Of a DNA stretch of 64,000 bases, positions 63,841-64,000 are shown piece by piece. Below the pieces are notes generated by a model. That model was not told the DNA's origin. It saw nothing but the letters and a program-made list of their open reading frames with translations, and made no database searches. Location: the NCBI RefSeq assembly GCF_024345415.1, contig NZ_JAGQBB010000012.1, positions 30,912-94,911 of the forward strand, written 5' to 3'. This stretch comes from Synechococcus sp. Tobar12-5m-g. Lineage in GTDB: Bacteria; Cyanobacteriota; Cyanobacteriia; PCC-6307; Cyanobiaceae. The translations under genes were made by a program, and so were the position numbers. The number at the start of each line of letters is the position of its first letter. Positions within the stretch are counted from its first letter, which is position 1.

Positions 63841-64000
63841 TCAGGCGGCCTGGACCAAGGCTAGCGCGAGGAACGGTTCGGGCTCTTCTGGTGGCTTGTT
63901 GATCCACACTTCTTCGGGTTGACGCCAGCAGCGGGTGCTTCGGCTCCACCGAGTTGGATTGGCCCGACGGGCCTTCTCGTAGACATCGACTCGCTTCTTG
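63841..64000 (-). CDS. IS3-type transposase, C-terminal fragment (cut by window edge)
   Basis: The minus strand reads ...KKRVDVYEKARRANPTRWSR then STRCWRQPEEVWINKP and stops at 63841. The pattern A-x-x-x-NP-x-RWS-x-x-TR-x-W followed by V-W-(I/L)-N-P is the usual C-terminus of OrfB transposases of several IS3 subgroups. Only about 52 residues lie in the window; intactness cannot be judged. Not the same subgroup as the element at 6.0-7.3 kb. Confidence 0.6.
   Translation of the reverse strand, partial: KKRVDVYEKARRANPTRWSRSTRCWRQPEEVWINKPPEEPEPFLALALVQAA

Noticed and set aside
1..64000. CRISPR array
   Set aside because: No regularly spaced direct repeats were seen and no cas gene is present.

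Overview
The window is a high-GC (about two-thirds G+C by eye), gene-dense piece of a cyanobacterial chromosome. Photosynthesis and pigment genes (acsF, psb30/ycf12, apcD, ycf20-like, hemB, fba, prk, a CP12-like gene) show an oxygenic phototroph, and apcD implies phycobilisomes. The composition, the very short spacers and the gene blocks (hemB-VOC-mutS2 and obg-CP12; lpxD-leuB-prk; accD; gpsA; rpmG-rpsR-rnb) suggest an alpha-cyanobacterium of the Cyanobium/Synechococcus type. The species assignment is inference.

Layout. 1-4.7 kb: the 3' end of a pentameric ligand-gated ion channel homologue, then hemB, a VOC-fold protein and mutS2. 4.7-7.8 kb: an accessory island with an intact VapBC-type toxin-antitoxin pair, a second antitoxin whose PIN toxin is a deletion relic, an IS3-family element with a nonsense codon, and decayed MNT/HEPN genes against the right end of the IS. 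7.8-17.5 kb: a sugar-type ABC ATPase, obg, a CP12 variant, an ABC-F protein, a DUF2301 membrane protein, a glutathionyl-hydroquinone-reductase-like protein, an aspartoacylase-like protein, small exported proteins and a methyltransferase.

17.5-28 kb is one long minus-strand series: YkgJ, two half-size UPF0016 cation exchangers, an RNase II/R homologue lacking its catalytic residues, ubiX, a small membrane protein, DUF2996, acsF, tldD, tldE and fmt, with DUF1643 last. Next come psb30, recJ, a ycf20-like gene, rpmF and an FtsH homologue (28-32.7 kb), then a cupin, a MoaD/ThiS-like carrier, thrC and a large UPF0182 protein (to 38.3 kb).

38.4-46.3 kb carries central carbon and envelope genes on the minus strand: fba, an oxidoreductase, accD, a prepilin peptidase, prk, leuB and lpxD. 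46.5-55.4 kb holds DUF2237, an SDR, gpsA, phzF, a SpoIID-like protein, an Ap4A phosphorylase, a group 3 sigma factor, DUF3370 and a ribbon-helix-helix/J-domain fusion. A gene-poor 850 bp stretch with strong hairpins precedes apcD. The right end carries an RlmD-type methyltransferase, pheT, rpmG, rpsR, a catalytically complete RNase II/R and, at the very edge, the 3' end of another IS3-type transposase.

Themes: (1) Calvin-cycle control may be unusual here, because the phosphoribulokinase is of the proteobacterial class I type without the P-loop cysteine and the CP12 has lost its N-terminal cysteine half; (2) two RNB-family proteins occur, one apparently dead; (3) TAGGAT/TACGAT/TAAGAT -10 boxes recur 20-30 nt before start codons; (4) the 4.7-7.8 kb island is the clearest site of gene gain and decay. 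No CRISPR array, rRNA or convincing tRNA was seen.
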